A stretch of DNA of 64,000 bases. It comes from Chondrilla cf. caribensis (Eukaryota > Porifera > Demospongiae > Chondrillida > Chondrillidae). This document shows positions 47,804-63,457 of this stretch, piece by piece; within the stretch, counting starts at the first letter, position 1; every line of letters begins with the position of its first letter. Location of the stretch: the NCBI GenBank assembly GCA_964020155.1, contig OZ026555.1, positions 593,515-657,514 on the forward strand, read 5' to 3'. Under the pieces are notes generated by a model. That model was not told the origin of the DNA and made no database searches. It was given only the letters and a program-made list of their open reading frames with translations. Made by a program: the position numbers and the translations under genes.

Positions 47804-48597
47804 CTTTTAACTCAGTAACAAATTTGGAGAGTCACTTCAGTTTCTTTGTTACTACGAAGGATAGGAAAACATCCTTTCCAACAATTTTCATCTGTTTCCT
47901 CAAGTTGGACTTCGTCTAAGCGGGGTCTACCTGAAAATAGATTTCTTACCCACAATCGAGTTCCAGCATTGGAACTCGCATACACAATAAAGTGCATAGC
48001 CACAATTATGAAGGGCCAAGACGATAAAAAGTGACTTTTGACAAACCTTCGTAAACGTTCATACAGCGAACCTTCGCCAAACAAATGAAAGAAGTCAACC
48101 ATGTTTTCCACAACGTTGACAAACGCGGTGATTAATATCCGGACAAATCTATTTCCGGACACGCGTATCTTACAGAGAGGCCGGTGGTTCCCACGGAAAA
48201 AGTACCCGCTGGGATATGAGCGTTACTAGATAAACAGAATAGACAGATTTTATATCATAATTATTGTACAATACATATAACAGACAAACTGTATTATATA
48301 TACAATAGTAAACAGTATAATAGTATTTAGGAGTAAGCAATAAACAAATCTGGAGTCTAGCTAGCTGGTTTTATAGACACGTTCACACATGTTAACGTCC
48401 ACCATAGTTACAAACATTAACATACAAAAGTAATTGCCTACTTTTGCCACTCAAAGATTGACAGCATATTACGAAGTTCACATGTAGGGTGCTTTCTATG
48501 GGGGTGGATGAGACTTTAATATTATGTATAGTTGCTGTGGATACAACTTGTCCTTACAAGTTAAATTTCCTCGATCATGTCACGTAAGTGTAGCTAC

Positions 48598-50483
48598 TCA
48601 TTCACCACCAACTGGGTCTTGGCGCGTCTGTTCACTGTAGTCTTCAAAGACGACTCCTTCACTTGAGAAAGAAACAACTCTCACTGGATGACTGTGGGTA
48701 TCTTCCACTGCAGAGAAGCTTGAATCCGAGCCTGTGGGAAGGATCAGAGGATGAGGACTGTACATGTTATTCAAGCATGCAAGTGGCTATGTACTCCAAA
48801 CATATCCATGCACGCATTAACAGTGTTTTCCACAGGATAAAATGGCAACATAATGCTAAGGAGCCAGGGGGCACAATTAAAGAGCACACTCCTTCACGAT
48901 TGTCAACTTGGCTGTTTAGTTACTATTATTCATACCCACACCCATAACACACCCCTCACACACAGAGTCTCGCATAACATTTTACTACCTGACAGAGGTG
49001 ATGATGTGTTCCCACTCACTTGTGTCGTAGTCCTCTGAAGTAACAGACATGTACTCATCATCACTCTCACTGGACTCACTGGTCCCACTGGTCTGGTTCT
49101 CGCTAGTTCCAGAATCATACCAACCACTAGTTCTCTGATAGATAGGTCTTGATGGTCTAAATGTGGTACAATGGGTACAGCTAATATGTACTATACATCA
49201 TACATGTCAGGTAACTGTGACTTGTACAATAATACCAATGGGCACAGTGAGCTGTTGTGTGACCAAGGCCAACCAACACAGGAGCCTGTCCACAGCTAAC
49301 AACTTCTCTTGGGTCATATCATTTCAACAGATCATCTACTATCTCTGGAATTCAGCCATTTGTCTACAATCAGTACTAAGTTGGGTCACACAAGTGTCCT
49401 TAATGTCCAGGTTATACTGTACAACATCCACTAGACTGGGTCCCACAAGTGTCCTTTATGTCCAGGTTACACTGTACAACATCCACTAGGTTGGGTCCCA
49501 CAAGTGTCCTTTATGTCCAGGTTACACTGTACAACATCCACTAGGTTGGGTCCCAAGAGTGTCCTTTATATACAGGTTACACTGTACAGTATCCACTAGA
49601 TTGGGTCCCACAAGTGTCCTTTATGTCCAGGTTACACTGTACAACATCCACTAGGTTGGGTCCCAAAAGTGTCCTTTATGTCCAGGTTACACAGTACAAC
49701 ATCCACTAGGTTGGGTCCCACAAGTGTCCTTTATGTCCAGGTTACACTGTACAACATCCACTAGGTTGGGTCCCTAGCTATAGCTATTACATACAGGATG
49801 TCCTCAACTCACTTAAACCTGTTCTGGTCCTGGTACACAGACACCACAGACTCAGAGTCACTGCTGACCTCTGACCTCTGACCTACTGGCACTGCTGGAT
49901 CATCTATTGAAATGACAATGTTGTCATATACACTTGCTTCTACATACATACAGCTAGCCAGTTAGTACACACTCCTGGTTAGTACACACTCCTTGTTAGT
50001 ACACACTCCTGGTTAGTACATACTCCTGTTAGTACACACTCTTGGGTAGTACACACTCCTGGTTGGTGTACACTCCGGGTCAGTACACACTCCTGGTTGA
50101 TGCATACACTTCACTCAGTCCCTAGCTCATGTACACTATGTCAACCAGTACTGATAGCACCTCTGATAAGAAGTACAGATTTGGTGTGCCCTTCAAGGTA
50201 CTCACTAAACTGGTTTTACAGTATAAGCTGCATGAGGCCATTCATCCCAGACATATGCACAATATGCACTGGACAGGTCTACATGCTACCTCTGATAGAC
50301 AAAGCGATGTGCTCTACTCACTGGTGTCATTGTCTTCAGAAATACAAGACTTGTAGTCATCATCGCTCTGATTGGACTCACCGGTCTGGTTGTTGTCGGG
50401 TAACGGTGGGTGTACTAATGAAATAAAAGTACATGCACATCTCTGTAAGCATTCACATCTAAACTATCTGTACATACTACATG

Positions 50484-50550
<67 letters not shown>

Positions 50551-50587
50551 CACACACACACACACATGTACACATATGTATGCACAC

Positions 50588-50638
<51 letters not shown>

Positions 50639-51837
50639 CACACGCACACGCACACACGCACACACACACACACACACACACTCCTGCAGAATGGACTAGG
50701 TCAATCAGTACGGACATAGTCTTGCAGAGCCAGACCATTGCTGAGAAGGTTATGGTATGTGGACATATTGTCCAATTAAGTGCAATACAGTGAATACTCG
50801 TTAATCCACCACAATTTGCTTTTGAAACATAGATTAATGAGTTTGGCAGATTAACTGGAGATACATTATTGATTGCAGATTATATTGGTACTGGCAAACT
50901 GTGGTGAATAAAGCAGTGGAGATTTGATGAGGATTCACTGTACAAGTAACGTGTACAGTACAATTATCCCGGTGAAACATACGGTGATCTAAACGTAATC
51001 CATTGTAAGTGCTAATGTATGCCCACACACCAGGCTCTGATGACGGAAAGTCTTCGATGTCAACAATGATGTCTTCCTCGTTTACAAAGAGCAGTCTTGC
51101 TGTACACTGCATGGAATCCACTGGAGTACTCCATAATCTATGTACGTACATGGGATAAGTGCAGCAACTAATCATAATACAACCGGTGAGATGAGGGGCA
51201 GAGCTATCAAACACATAATACATACCTTTTTCTCAGATATACAATTGGTGCTGAATTCCAAATGTATGGGATGATAACAAAAATTCCATAATATAATATA
51301 AGACAAATTAAGTGTAGGAAAAACTCATCAAACCGATTAATCACACGCTTCCAGAGCATATCTATACTTTCTTGATTGTGAACAATCCCATCGTTACGTA
51401 GGACAAGTGTGGGGAGTAGAAAGATGTAGTAATGAGTTTTATTAGTGAACTGGTTAGTAGTTGGGATACCAATGTAGTTATCAGACATGGATATTTGAGG
51501 ACAGTCTCCTCCAATGCATGGCTGTTTGCCTGATATCCTCTGGTAGCCACCTCCACTCACACCATGAGCTTTGACTGATGCAGAATCTGAATAGATCGTC
51601 TAAATAATTGAATAATACGTAGTTTTACACATTTGTGCTGAATAACATCTGAGAGCACACTCATCTAAACTGTCTGTACATCCTACGTATGTAGATAACA
51701 CACACTACACACACAACACACACACACACACAACACAACACAAAACACGCATGCACACACACACACAATACAACACAGCACACACAACACAACACACGCG
51801 CACGCACACACACACACACACACACACACAACACATG

Positions 51838-51894
<57 letters not shown>

Positions 51895-51920
51895 CACAGC
51901 ACACACAACACAACACAACA

Positions 51921-51975
<55 letters not shown>

Positions 51976-52607
51976 CACATGCACACGCGCGCACACACAC
52001 ACGCGCGCGCGCGCGCGCGCGTATGTACCCATAGTTCAGTAGTGCTGGATTCAGCACAAATCTGAAGCATAATTAGAATGTCTTCCTTTGATTGCGCACA
52101 CACACACACACACACACACGTATGTACCAATAGCTCAGTAGTGCTGGATTCAGCACAAATCTGAAGCATAATTAGAATGTCTTCCTTTGATTGCGTGGTA
52201 TCATCTGTGATCCTAATGTGCACGCTCCAGCAATTCTCAACGTCCATAGCAATGTTGAACCATCTATAGTTGAACATGTGTACCCTATCCAAGCGAGGTA
52301 TGACAGAGTCGACATTTCTTAACCACAGTCGAGTACCGGCATTCATCCATGATGGAAGATAGACCATGTAAACAAGTAAAACGACATACACAAAAACGAT
52401 AATGTCCATGAATAGGCGAAATAATGTTTTTCTTTCAATCTCCTGGAGTTTAAATTGACGGCCTCTTTCCACACTCCGATGTCTGTATCCACGCAGAAAA
52501 TAGAACAATTTTCGAAACAGCCGTGTGGCCGCTGATAAAAATAACCCCGTCAATATGCCTTGCCTAAGCGCAGAATAATCTACAAACTTGAAGTTGTACA
52601 GTTCCAT
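48598..52607 (-). CDS. Two-pass acidic-tail receptor AT-2
   Basis: Seven minus-strand exons, 52128-52607, 51226-51599, 51031-51137, 50322-50414, 49813-49903, 49020-49156 and 48598-48731, join with consistent phases into 471 residues. Exon 1 has TM1 (IIVFVYVVLLVYMVYLP) then AGTRLWLRN...RPRLDRVHMF-type ectodomain with CW and MLQICAES. Exon 2 has CIGGDCPQISMSDNYIGIPT, HYYIFLLP and SIDMLWKRVI, then TM2 (LHLICLILYYGIFVII) and LRKR. The cytoplasmic exons are acidic and Ser/Tyr-rich: DIEDFPSSEP, DDDYKSCISED, SDSESVVSVYQ, KPSRPIYQ, DDEYMSVTSEDYDT, ending SSFSAVEDT...VVFEDYSEQT. Tyrosines in acidic settings could be kinase or SH2 targets, but no ITAM spacing is present. There is no death domain. It is the only fully open AT gene with this ectodomain. 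Confidence 0.78.
49375..49775. repeat. 55-bp minisatellite, about 7 copies (AT-2)
   Basis: The unit gggtcccacaagtgtccttt atgtccaggttacactgtac aacatccactaggtt repeats with few changes. It is in the intron between exons 5 and 6. Confidence 0.95.
49968..50100. repeat. Short tandem repeat (ctcctggttagtacaca)n, AT-2 intron
   Basis: About eight degenerate 17-bp units, matching the array at 46385-46515. Confidence 0.85.
50489..50682. repeat. (CA)n microsatellite, AT-2 intron 3
   Basis: CA run with tgca and cgca interruptions. Confidence 0.95.
50788..50940. mobile_element. Short pogo-like MITE (153 bp)
   Basis: It starts cagtgaatactcgttaatcc and ends ggattcactg, with TA on both sides (50786-50787, 50941-50942). 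It sits between exons 3 and 4 of AT-2. The ends match the larger TIR elements in the DD introns. Confidence 0.75.
51700..52020. repeat. (CA)n / (CG)n microsatellite, AT-2 intron 1
   Basis: Long CA tracts with aacaca interruptions ending in a (CG)n run. Such alternating purine-pyrimidine DNA can form Z-DNA. Confidence 0.95.
52021..52195. repeat. 76-bp direct duplication of the AT-2 exon 1 end
   Basis: 52021-52096 repeats 52120-52195, including the 3' end of exon 1 and its donor (ggtacata). The offset is 99 bases, so the frame stays open through a (CA)n link into the second copy. Two alternative donors therefore exist, near 52128 and 52029. Confidence 0.85.
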
Positions 52608-53464
<857 letters not shown>

Positions 53465-53576
53465 AGCGAATGCCAGGAGTTGAATACAGGGAGGCCATAA
53501 ACATCCAGTAATAATAGTAAACACATGCAATGATAAACGCTACTTCGCATATCCGAGTACTGCTCTGTGCGATGAA
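53465..53576 (-). pseudogene. Relic of an AT-4-like exon 1
   Basis: The minus strand reads SSTRICEVAFIIACVYYYYW and MFMASLYSTPGIRL, matching the TM1 part of AT-4 exon 1 (near 60340-60440, ending MFLAFLYSTPGIRL). The rest of the gene is not seen nearby. Upstream (53690-53780) it shares sequence with the AT-4 and AT-1 5' flanks. Confidence 0.75.
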
Positions 53577-54164
53577 ACTACCACTGCGTACATGTAAATA
53601 CGAAGACGCTGGTTATGTAGTGTCTATGGTTTAATATAGCAGGCATACCAGCTCGACCGGGTCCCACTCCAAATTGATCCCATGGCAATATCCATTCCAT
53701 TTCGGTCACCATTTTACTGACGTCATGCTAACCAAGGCGCCTTTCGGTGGTTCCCCAGGGAAAGTACCCACTGTGGTATGCTCTGGTATGTGTTTACGTA
53801 CGTATAACAGATCAACTTACCACAGAGGAGCTGCATAGCGTTCTCCAACCACTATACTTACGTGTAGGTACATGCATACATTTTTCACTAGTACGTATAA
53901 TATTATACCATCCGCATCCATTTCTGCGTGCTGGATATAGTTGAGCTAGTGCTACGACTGTATTCCGATCTGATGAACCATCAGAACAACTACCTCCCTT
54001 TCCCAAGAGTTTAACAAGGATCAACTTAATGTCACAGTACAATATCAAAACACTACTATTCCATGCAAACATAAGTGTGTACATTATGATACATTTGTAA
54101 ATTTGTTGTGTAACATGGCTTTTAAATTACAATTTGAGTCAGAGTATTTTCTTGTTTTACCAGT

Positions 54165-54416
54165 TTATGACGACACATTACTGCCATCAGGATTTCCTCT
54201 CTCTTCTTGAGTCACAACTTCAAAGACAGTCAGCCTAGAACGAGCAAATGGTGGAGGTTCCACATTTTCATTGGTGTCCTCAATGGCCAAGAAGCTGGAT
54301 CCACTCACAGCTACATACAAGGTAGGTACGATGTAGTGGAGATATAGTTGAGGTACATACGTATATTATTTGTCAATGTCAATATGATGGCACACACACA
54401 CACGCACACATGCACG

Positions 54417-54467
<51 letters not shown>

Positions 54468-55958
54468 ATAACACATACCAGAATGTAGACTACGTTCACT
54501 ACCAAACATGACATCAGATCTGGCTCCATTCCAGTCAACACTATTCAGAGAAGGATACGTTGACACAAAGCAACCAGAAGTGGGGAAGATAGGACGAGAT
54601 GGTCCCCTGCAGGAAGTAATCACAATTAAACAACATTAACAGGTGTGCAAACACACTGCAAACACAACATTTTACCTGGTATTGGTTTCCTCCCAATGAT
54701 CTTCTGCAGTCGTGTACCCCTCTGGATCATCTTCAGACATATCTTCCTCAAAGTCTCTTTCGCCCATCTCATTCTGCTCTTCCTGTAACCTCCTTTGTTG
54801 CGTAAGTAACATACTAGTTTCAACAGCTTCAGTGGTACCTCTTTATAAAATGGTTGATCATAAGGAGAGATTGCTTAATCATGTGTAAAGCACACACCAA
54901 CATGCACGTACATAACCGTACATACGTACATTCAAACTTACATACACGTATGCACCTGTACATACACATCCAACACATGTACATACCCCTCTGAATTGTT
55001 CTCAGACTGAAATCCTTCTTCTTCTTGCAAATCCTGGAAGTCCTCTACACTTTGATCCTGCAGCATCCTCCTTTGTTGCCCTAGTAATATACCAGTTTCG
55101 TCATCTTCAGTGGGAAATCTTTAAAATTCAGGGGAAGAGAATTCACTTGTCAGCTTGTACACAAATAAGGCACTAGTACAATTACTAGACATTTGTATGT
55201 AGTATAATATACATACAAACGTACATAATAAATCGACCTACACATATGTCACCAACGTCTCACCTATATACACATGCATAAATTCACCTTTTCTCTGACT
55301 TGCAACAGTAGCGACGGCAGCAACACATGAAACAGGAGCATATTACCAGGAAGACGAAAATGGCCGATAATGAAAACCACGCCAGTAAGATGTTAACTTC
55401 ATACTGGCAACCCAGAACACTATACCAGATACTGGACAAAGTACTGGACTCTGTCAAGAATCTCAAATAATGTTTCCCTGTGTCAATATCCATGAAAAAG
55501 TATGCAGTGGCGTTAGATGTTATTTCAAATATTGACAATCCAAAAATGTAATAGTCACCAGTTTTGTATACAAGGGCAGCAGGGAGACAGAATTCATAAT
55601 CCTGTGGTCTGCAAATAATTTGATGGTACCCAAACTTCAAGCAAGGAGGGGATGTTGAGAAATACCCCAAATAATCATCCACACACACTTTGTACATATT
55701 TTCAGCTGGCAAATTTTCATACAAAAGAGAAAAGGAACCAGGCAAGTCAACTTCCACGTCTGAATGCTCAAATACTGGTAAATCAACTGTAACTGGGGAA
55801 CCATTTCCAAAGAACAGCTCATAGCAAAGTGGAAATGAAGAGGCAGTCACTGCAATTATTACTGTCAGGATGAGAAGAGCAAAACAGATCAAGGCAGACA
55901 TGCAGATAGGACCACAGCAGAGGAAACATCTCATGGTGCTTTTACAGAATGTCTTCAT
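54165..55958 (-). CDS. Two-pass receptor AT-3, DD-type ectodomain with AT-type tail
   Basis: Minus-strand exons 55288-55958, 54987-55118, 54676-54840, 54479-54606 and 54165-54310 join in consistent phases into 413 residues. Exon 1 starts MKTFCKSTMRCFLCC and has TM1 (LICFALLILTVIIAVTA). Its ectodomain resembles DD-3: EFCLPAALV, YYIFGLSIFE, ITSNATAYFF and TLSSIWYSVLGC, then TM2 (LAWFSLSAIFVFLVICSCF) and MCCCRRYCCKSEKR. Exons 2 and 3 are copies of one another (ETGILLGQQRRMLQ and ETSMLLTQQRRLQ) in an acidic setting with EDDPEGYTTAED. Exon 4 has GPSRPIFPTSGCF, like KPSRPIYQRTSGW of AT-2. The last exon has SGSSFLAIEDT and LTVFEVV, like SDSSFSAVEDT and GVVFEDY of AT-2. It therefore bridges the two groups. 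It has no death domain. Confidence 0.8.
54391..54466. repeat. (CA)n microsatellite in the last AT-3 intron
   Basis: CA tract with cgca interruptions between exons 4 and 5. Confidence 0.9.
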
Positions 55959-57691
55959 GTCCTACAGCAAACATCAATGAATATAGATTCAACATCACCT
56001 CATCACTCAATTTCTTAAATATTACTGTATTACCCACAAAACGCCAAGGTTCCCAGTCCTCTATTTAATTTTATGGTAACAGAAATTCATCGAATGGAAT
56101 ATATTACCACACACATGGATGGTAATGGGGACTAACAGGCCTATTGTGTATGAATCACAATATTGTATACTGCATAACACACTAACATATTTCATACTCA
56201 TGTAATCACAGAACATCTATCCTAATAGCGTACGTGTGTATAGCCTATCAATGTTAGCAATGGGTCTATTACTTTTGCTAACTGTTACAGTAACTGCACA
56301 GACAAATAACCTTTGGAGATGTTCAGTATCAGTGGTCTGCATGGGGTTATGTAGCCATAAGTGAACCAATCAATCATCCAGCTGTACACATAATATTATT
56401 ACACACATCTCTTCAGATGTATAATAGGATGAAGGGTACAGTGGAGTATATGTAACTTGGAACAGTGGCTATGACCAGATGGCAGTGAACATTCTAGCAC
56501 CATGATATATAGCTACAACTGTGTGTTAGTGTTAATTACATAGACAGCAAGTGATTTACACAGTAGAACCTCATTAAGATATTAAATACTCTTAAGACAA
56601 ATTACTGCTTAATAAAACCAATTATTTAGCATTATTTAGTTTGATGTAGTAGTGTACATATAGTATTTTACTAAGCAAATCCTGATAAGAGGAACATCCC
56701 GTAACGAGAACTGATTTCTTGGGTTTCTTATGGTCTGCCTTGATATGATTCTACCGTAACTTGTTCATAGCTGAAGATTAACGGTGTCTCAAGAAGTCTA
56801 TTCTAAGTTATAATGATTATCCAGACATTCCAAGTTACGTACCCCACTATAACACGTGTATTTGTACGTACTGATTCACGCGTACGGTGTCAAAGATTTG
56901 ACACAGGTAGCTAGCTACCCACAAAAGATCATGTTGCAACTTACTTGAAGAGATGCGTACAAGCGCGCGATATATCCTCTTCTGTATCTAGCTTATGGTA
57001 ATGGATCCAATGTCTTTCGTTCCTTCTTCCGTTTATTGAGTATATAGTCGACTGAGAATTATATCAATCGTATAGACTAAGTACACAATAACTATTATAC
57101 TGTAAACTCAATAGTTTACGGTATATCGTATACGTACAGATCCTGATGCGAATATTATTGCAAATTATACGGTGGAACGGATGCACTGGTCGACTATCTA
57201 CGTCAACTCCATGGATTTCGAAACAGCAATAATTTTCAACTATGTACTAGCGAACGGCACACACACACATAAACACGCACTGGTACGCAAACACAGTAGT
57301 GAGTTCATTCAATTCCCCATGCTGTGTACATATATATAATTATAGTACCTTATTTTTCAGAAAACAATAATATTATGCATATTTTGTATATACTATAGAT
57401 AAGTATTGCTTTGTAGACCATGAACATGATTCTCCCTTATAAGGAATGTGTCTATGATGTGATGATTGATAGAAACAGTGGACCTTTTGCATGTATATTT
57501 GACTGGATTTACGTAAAATAGACATAAAATATTAATTTTACATAATAAATTAATACAATAATACTATAAATAATTACATCATTATAATACTGTATATATA
57601 AAATTTAATGATATTATTAAAAATATAGTTAGGTGCAAGAGAATAATGTACATGTTAAATTTGCTCGATCGTGTCACGTAAGTGTAGCGAC
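55959..57691. other. AT-3 upstream region and AT-4 3' flank
   Basis: About 1.7 kb with no recognised gene. The acceptor ttgctgtag just before the AT-3 start (about 55959) implies a 5' UTR intron here. The part at 57400-57540 resembles the flank downstream of AT-1. Confidence 0.45.
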
Positions 57692-60537
<2,846 letters not shown>

Positions 60538-61107
60538 TACTATACTACACAGGTAAACAAGAAGACACAGGTTACATGACAGGCACTTCAGTTCTCATTC
60601 CAAATTATAATCGATAAAAATTCAAATCCAGTTCGAGTCCAATCCACTTCCGGTCACCATTTTAATAACTGATGTCAAATTAACTAAATTGGTGGTTCTC
60701 CCGGGAAAGTATCCACTATGGACGCGCGTGTGTGTGTGTGTGTGTGTGTGCGTGTATGTGTGTGTGTGTGTGCTACGTATATAAGTAAACTTTAAAGCAT
60801 GTGCCCACATGCATGTACACATGTACAAACACATGCATGCATGTAGACACTATGTATCAGATACTACCAACAGTGTCACTCTATCAGTACATCATTTTCA
60901 TTCAAAAACTTGCACTGTAAAACCAAAAGATATTATATACAAACTATTATACCGGTACATGCATACTTGCATGTACAATTAGGTACACTTAAACACTGTT
61001 GAATCAAACCTTGTACTCAGCACATATACACTAACTTTGCGAGATGCTATTACAAGAATACAGTATAAAGTTGGATTTACAGTTATTGTGAATTAGTTGA
61101 TTGGACC
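60538..61107. other. AT-4 5' flank and MAGI-like 3' flank
   Basis: No other gene is seen. A short (TG)n tract lies at 60727-60770. Confidence 0.45.
60691..60720. promoter_or_regulatory. Shared upstream motif of AT genes
   Basis: ggtggttctcccgggaaagt lies upstream of AT-4. Close relatives occur just upstream of AT-1 (48183-48216) and of the exon 1 relic (53746-53780, ggttccccagggaaagtacc). The core tccc..ggga is palindromic and resembles an EBF/COE-type site, but no binding is shown. Confidence 0.4.
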
Positions 61108-61305
61108 TTAAGCTCTGCGCACCACCAGCTTCACGGACCCTCCACCACTCTTGATGACGGCAATGGCATCCGTGTGGTACATCCCTTCTGTGGAGTGGTT
61201 GTTGATCTCCAGAATCTCGTCACTGACCTGTGTTCCAAGGAGGAAGGCAAAACAACGATGACCATGGTGCCAAGATGGGATGCTTCCAGTATAACTGACA
61301 GACAA

Positions 61306-61400
<95 letters not shown>

Positions 61401-61676
61401 TCTCAATCTTCCATCCTTCTCAGCAGCACCATTAGGGGCTATTTTCAAGACAAAGAGTGGTGAGTCATACTCCGCCCCACCCTGGATACTGAACCCAAAC
61501 CCTGACTGATCTTTTCGGATTTCGATCACTTGGATCTCATCCTCAAAGTCATCCAATTTGTCAGATATCATGGGGACCTCGTCCTCAGCGTAGTTCCTAG
61601 GAGGAGTGGGCGGTGGGATGGAGCTGTCCAGCCTGTGAGGAGCAACCAGTGTAGACATTGGAGAGTGGAGTGAGGT

Positions 61677-61751
<75 letters not shown>

Positions 61752-62999
61752 GCGGGAGGGAAACACTGAAGTATATGCACATAGGTACGTACGTACCTTT
61801 CACTCTCCTGGGTATAACTGTTGAATCGTGAGGATTCATTGGCAGGTTCCAGTGGGACAGCCACTGCAGTCTGCATCCCACCTTCCTGGAGAAAATAAGG
61901 GAAAATCCAACAAATCAACCATATGATCAGGGTAATCCCCCAGTGGGACTAGACACGGTTTAATATTTTTGATATGATCAGAAATTGTTAGATCATCAAA
62001 GTGGCATTAGAGGGTATTTGGAGAAGAAAACGTCACAAGTGTCAACTCACACAGGGTACGTAAACATGCATTGAATAGGAGCAAAATGTACACTGTGTGT
62101 ACGTACATGTACATGTACATATGTACATACAAACAAACCTCGTTAGAGAAGTCCTGTCTATCGGAGGAGTCTGGCTGTTTCACCAGGAGGCGGATGGTGA
62201 GGGCGGAGTTTTTGATGAGGGAAACAACGTCACTGTGTTCCATGTTGGACACATCCTGGTAGTTGACCCCTAGCAACATGTCCTCACTGAACAGCTGGCC
62301 ACTGATAGCAGCAGGACTTCCTGGCACCAGACGACCTGGACACAAATGTACATCAAAGAAAGTTGACAGGAAGAACAAAAGAAAGGGTGGCAATAGGAAG
62401 TACAGGCGTGAAGAGAAGTTGATAGAAGGTGGAAACAGGACAGAAAGATCAAATGTGCGAAGTCGACAGAGATAAAATTCAGGAATGAAGCAGGAAGTTG
62501 ACAGTACAGCCAAATGCACAGGAATGAGCACACATACTAGGCACTGTTGGGCAGACAACTCACTTATGCTGCATCCTTTCTTGTGAAGGTTGGACTGGAG
62601 GACGAACCCGAAGCTCTGGTCCCTGGTTGGCCTCTCTATGACAACCTCCCTCTCTCCCCGAGGCGGTGGGCGGGTCTGGGGGACACTGGTGGGTTGTGGT
62701 GGATTCTGCTGGGTGTATGAGTTGTTGGGCATCGTGGTGTTTGTGAGGAAGCTGGAATCAGCAGGGAGGACCTTGCGTCTGATCCTCAATGTGACCTCAC
62801 CCTGTGCGGCAGACTCTCCCATCAGCTCGATGACTTCCCGGCGAGTGGAGTTCATGACGTTGTGGTTGTTGATGGCGGTGATCTCGTCCCCGACCTGCAG
62901 CCTGCCGTCGAGGTGGGCGGCTCCACCGGGGACAATGGCTCCAATGGTTGCCTACAACGGTGCAGCAGGACAGCAGTATAAAGAGAAACTGGAGACACC

Positions 63000-63049
<50 letters not shown>

Positions 63050-63060
63050 CACACACACAC

Positions 63061-63117
<57 letters not shown>

Positions 63118-63457
63118 GCACTAGACTCACTTGGCAATCCTCCTCATGTACTCCAATTATCCTGAAACCGAATCCGTTCACTTGTCGGAAGAGATGTACC
63201 TCCTGATGGGTGAAGGGCTCTCCACTCTCAGGTGGAACACCAGAAGATTGACCACAATCATCCTGGAGTGGAGACAGCATCAGATACACACATGTACACA
63301 CACACACATGTCCTGTCCAGGAGGGAGATTCCCCACACTGCGCCTCACTTCTATGGCTACATTGGAGTGGAGTTGTTGTTGAACAAACATCTGACCAGCT
63401 GCCAGCCTCTTCATCTGATTGACCGGGTTCTCATACTGGGTTGTCCGGGTGATGTGG
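61108..63457 (-). CDS. MAGI-like scaffold protein, C-terminal 421 residues (partial)
   Basis: Minus-strand exons 63349-63457, 63131-63262, 62564-62951, 62139-62335, 61797-61885, 61401-61632 and 61108-61227 join in phase; the gene continues beyond the window. MAGI proteins are membrane-associated guanylate-kinase scaffolds at cell junctions. The first exon holds the end of a WW domain (HITRTTQYENPV), as in MAGI WW2. Then a PDZ domain (HLFRQVNGFGFRIIG, GAAHLDGRLQVGDEITAINN) resembles MAGI PDZ3, the next (QSFGFVLQSN, GSPAAISGQLFSEDMLLGVN) PDZ4, and the last (GFGFSIQGGAEYDSP, DEILEINNHSTEGM) PDZ5. The protein ends VKLVVRRA. Only three PDZ domains follow the WW end; vertebrate MAGI has five there. 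Several introns carry (CA)n tracts. Confidence 0.88.
61309..61396. repeat. (CA)n microsatellite, MAGI-like intron
   Basis: CA tract reaching to within five bases of the donor of the PDZ5 first exon. Confidence 0.95.
61682..61752. repeat. (TG)n microsatellite, MAGI-like intron
   Basis: TG tract of about 70 bases between two MAGI-like exons. Confidence 0.95.
63003..63114. repeat. (CA)n microsatellite inside the PDZ3 intron
   Basis: CA tract with two aacaca interruptions filling most of the intron that splits the PDZ3-like domain. Confidence 0.95.

Larger units (their letters stand above)
44995..48162 (-). pseudogene. Two-pass acidic-tail receptor AT-1, frame breaks in exons 1 and 2
   Basis: Minus-strand exons align with AT-2: 47805-48162, 46971-47355, 46826-46914, 46558-46650, 46241-46331, 45442-45578 and 44995-45128. 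Exon 1 has TM1 (WPFIIVAMHFIVYA) and GTRLWVRNLFSGRPRLDEV. Exon 2 has CIGGRCPPVSVSGNYIGVPT, YYIFLLP and SIDMLWNDVI, then TM2. The tail exons encode DDDYKSCISEDNDT, SDCESVVSAYQ, SDDEYMSVTSEDYNT and GSDSSFSAVEDT, ending VFEDYSEQTRQDPVGGE. Exon 1 runs into a TGA before its donor and is out of phase. Exon 2 is one base short of the AT-2 phase, and adding a T to the run near 47023 would restore a TM2 with a tail. It is either a recent pseudogene or carries sequence errors; all later exons and splice sites look intact. Confidence 0.68.

Noticed and set aside
51750..52607. 300-residue AT-2 protein from one exon
   Set aside because: Beyond the donor at 52128 the frame runs through a duplicated exon end and CA repeats. 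Splicing to 51599 keeps phase and homology.
50322..52607. ITAM-bearing immune receptor tail
   Set aside because: Tyrosine motifs lack the YxxL/I pair with 6-8 residue spacing, so the label is not supported.
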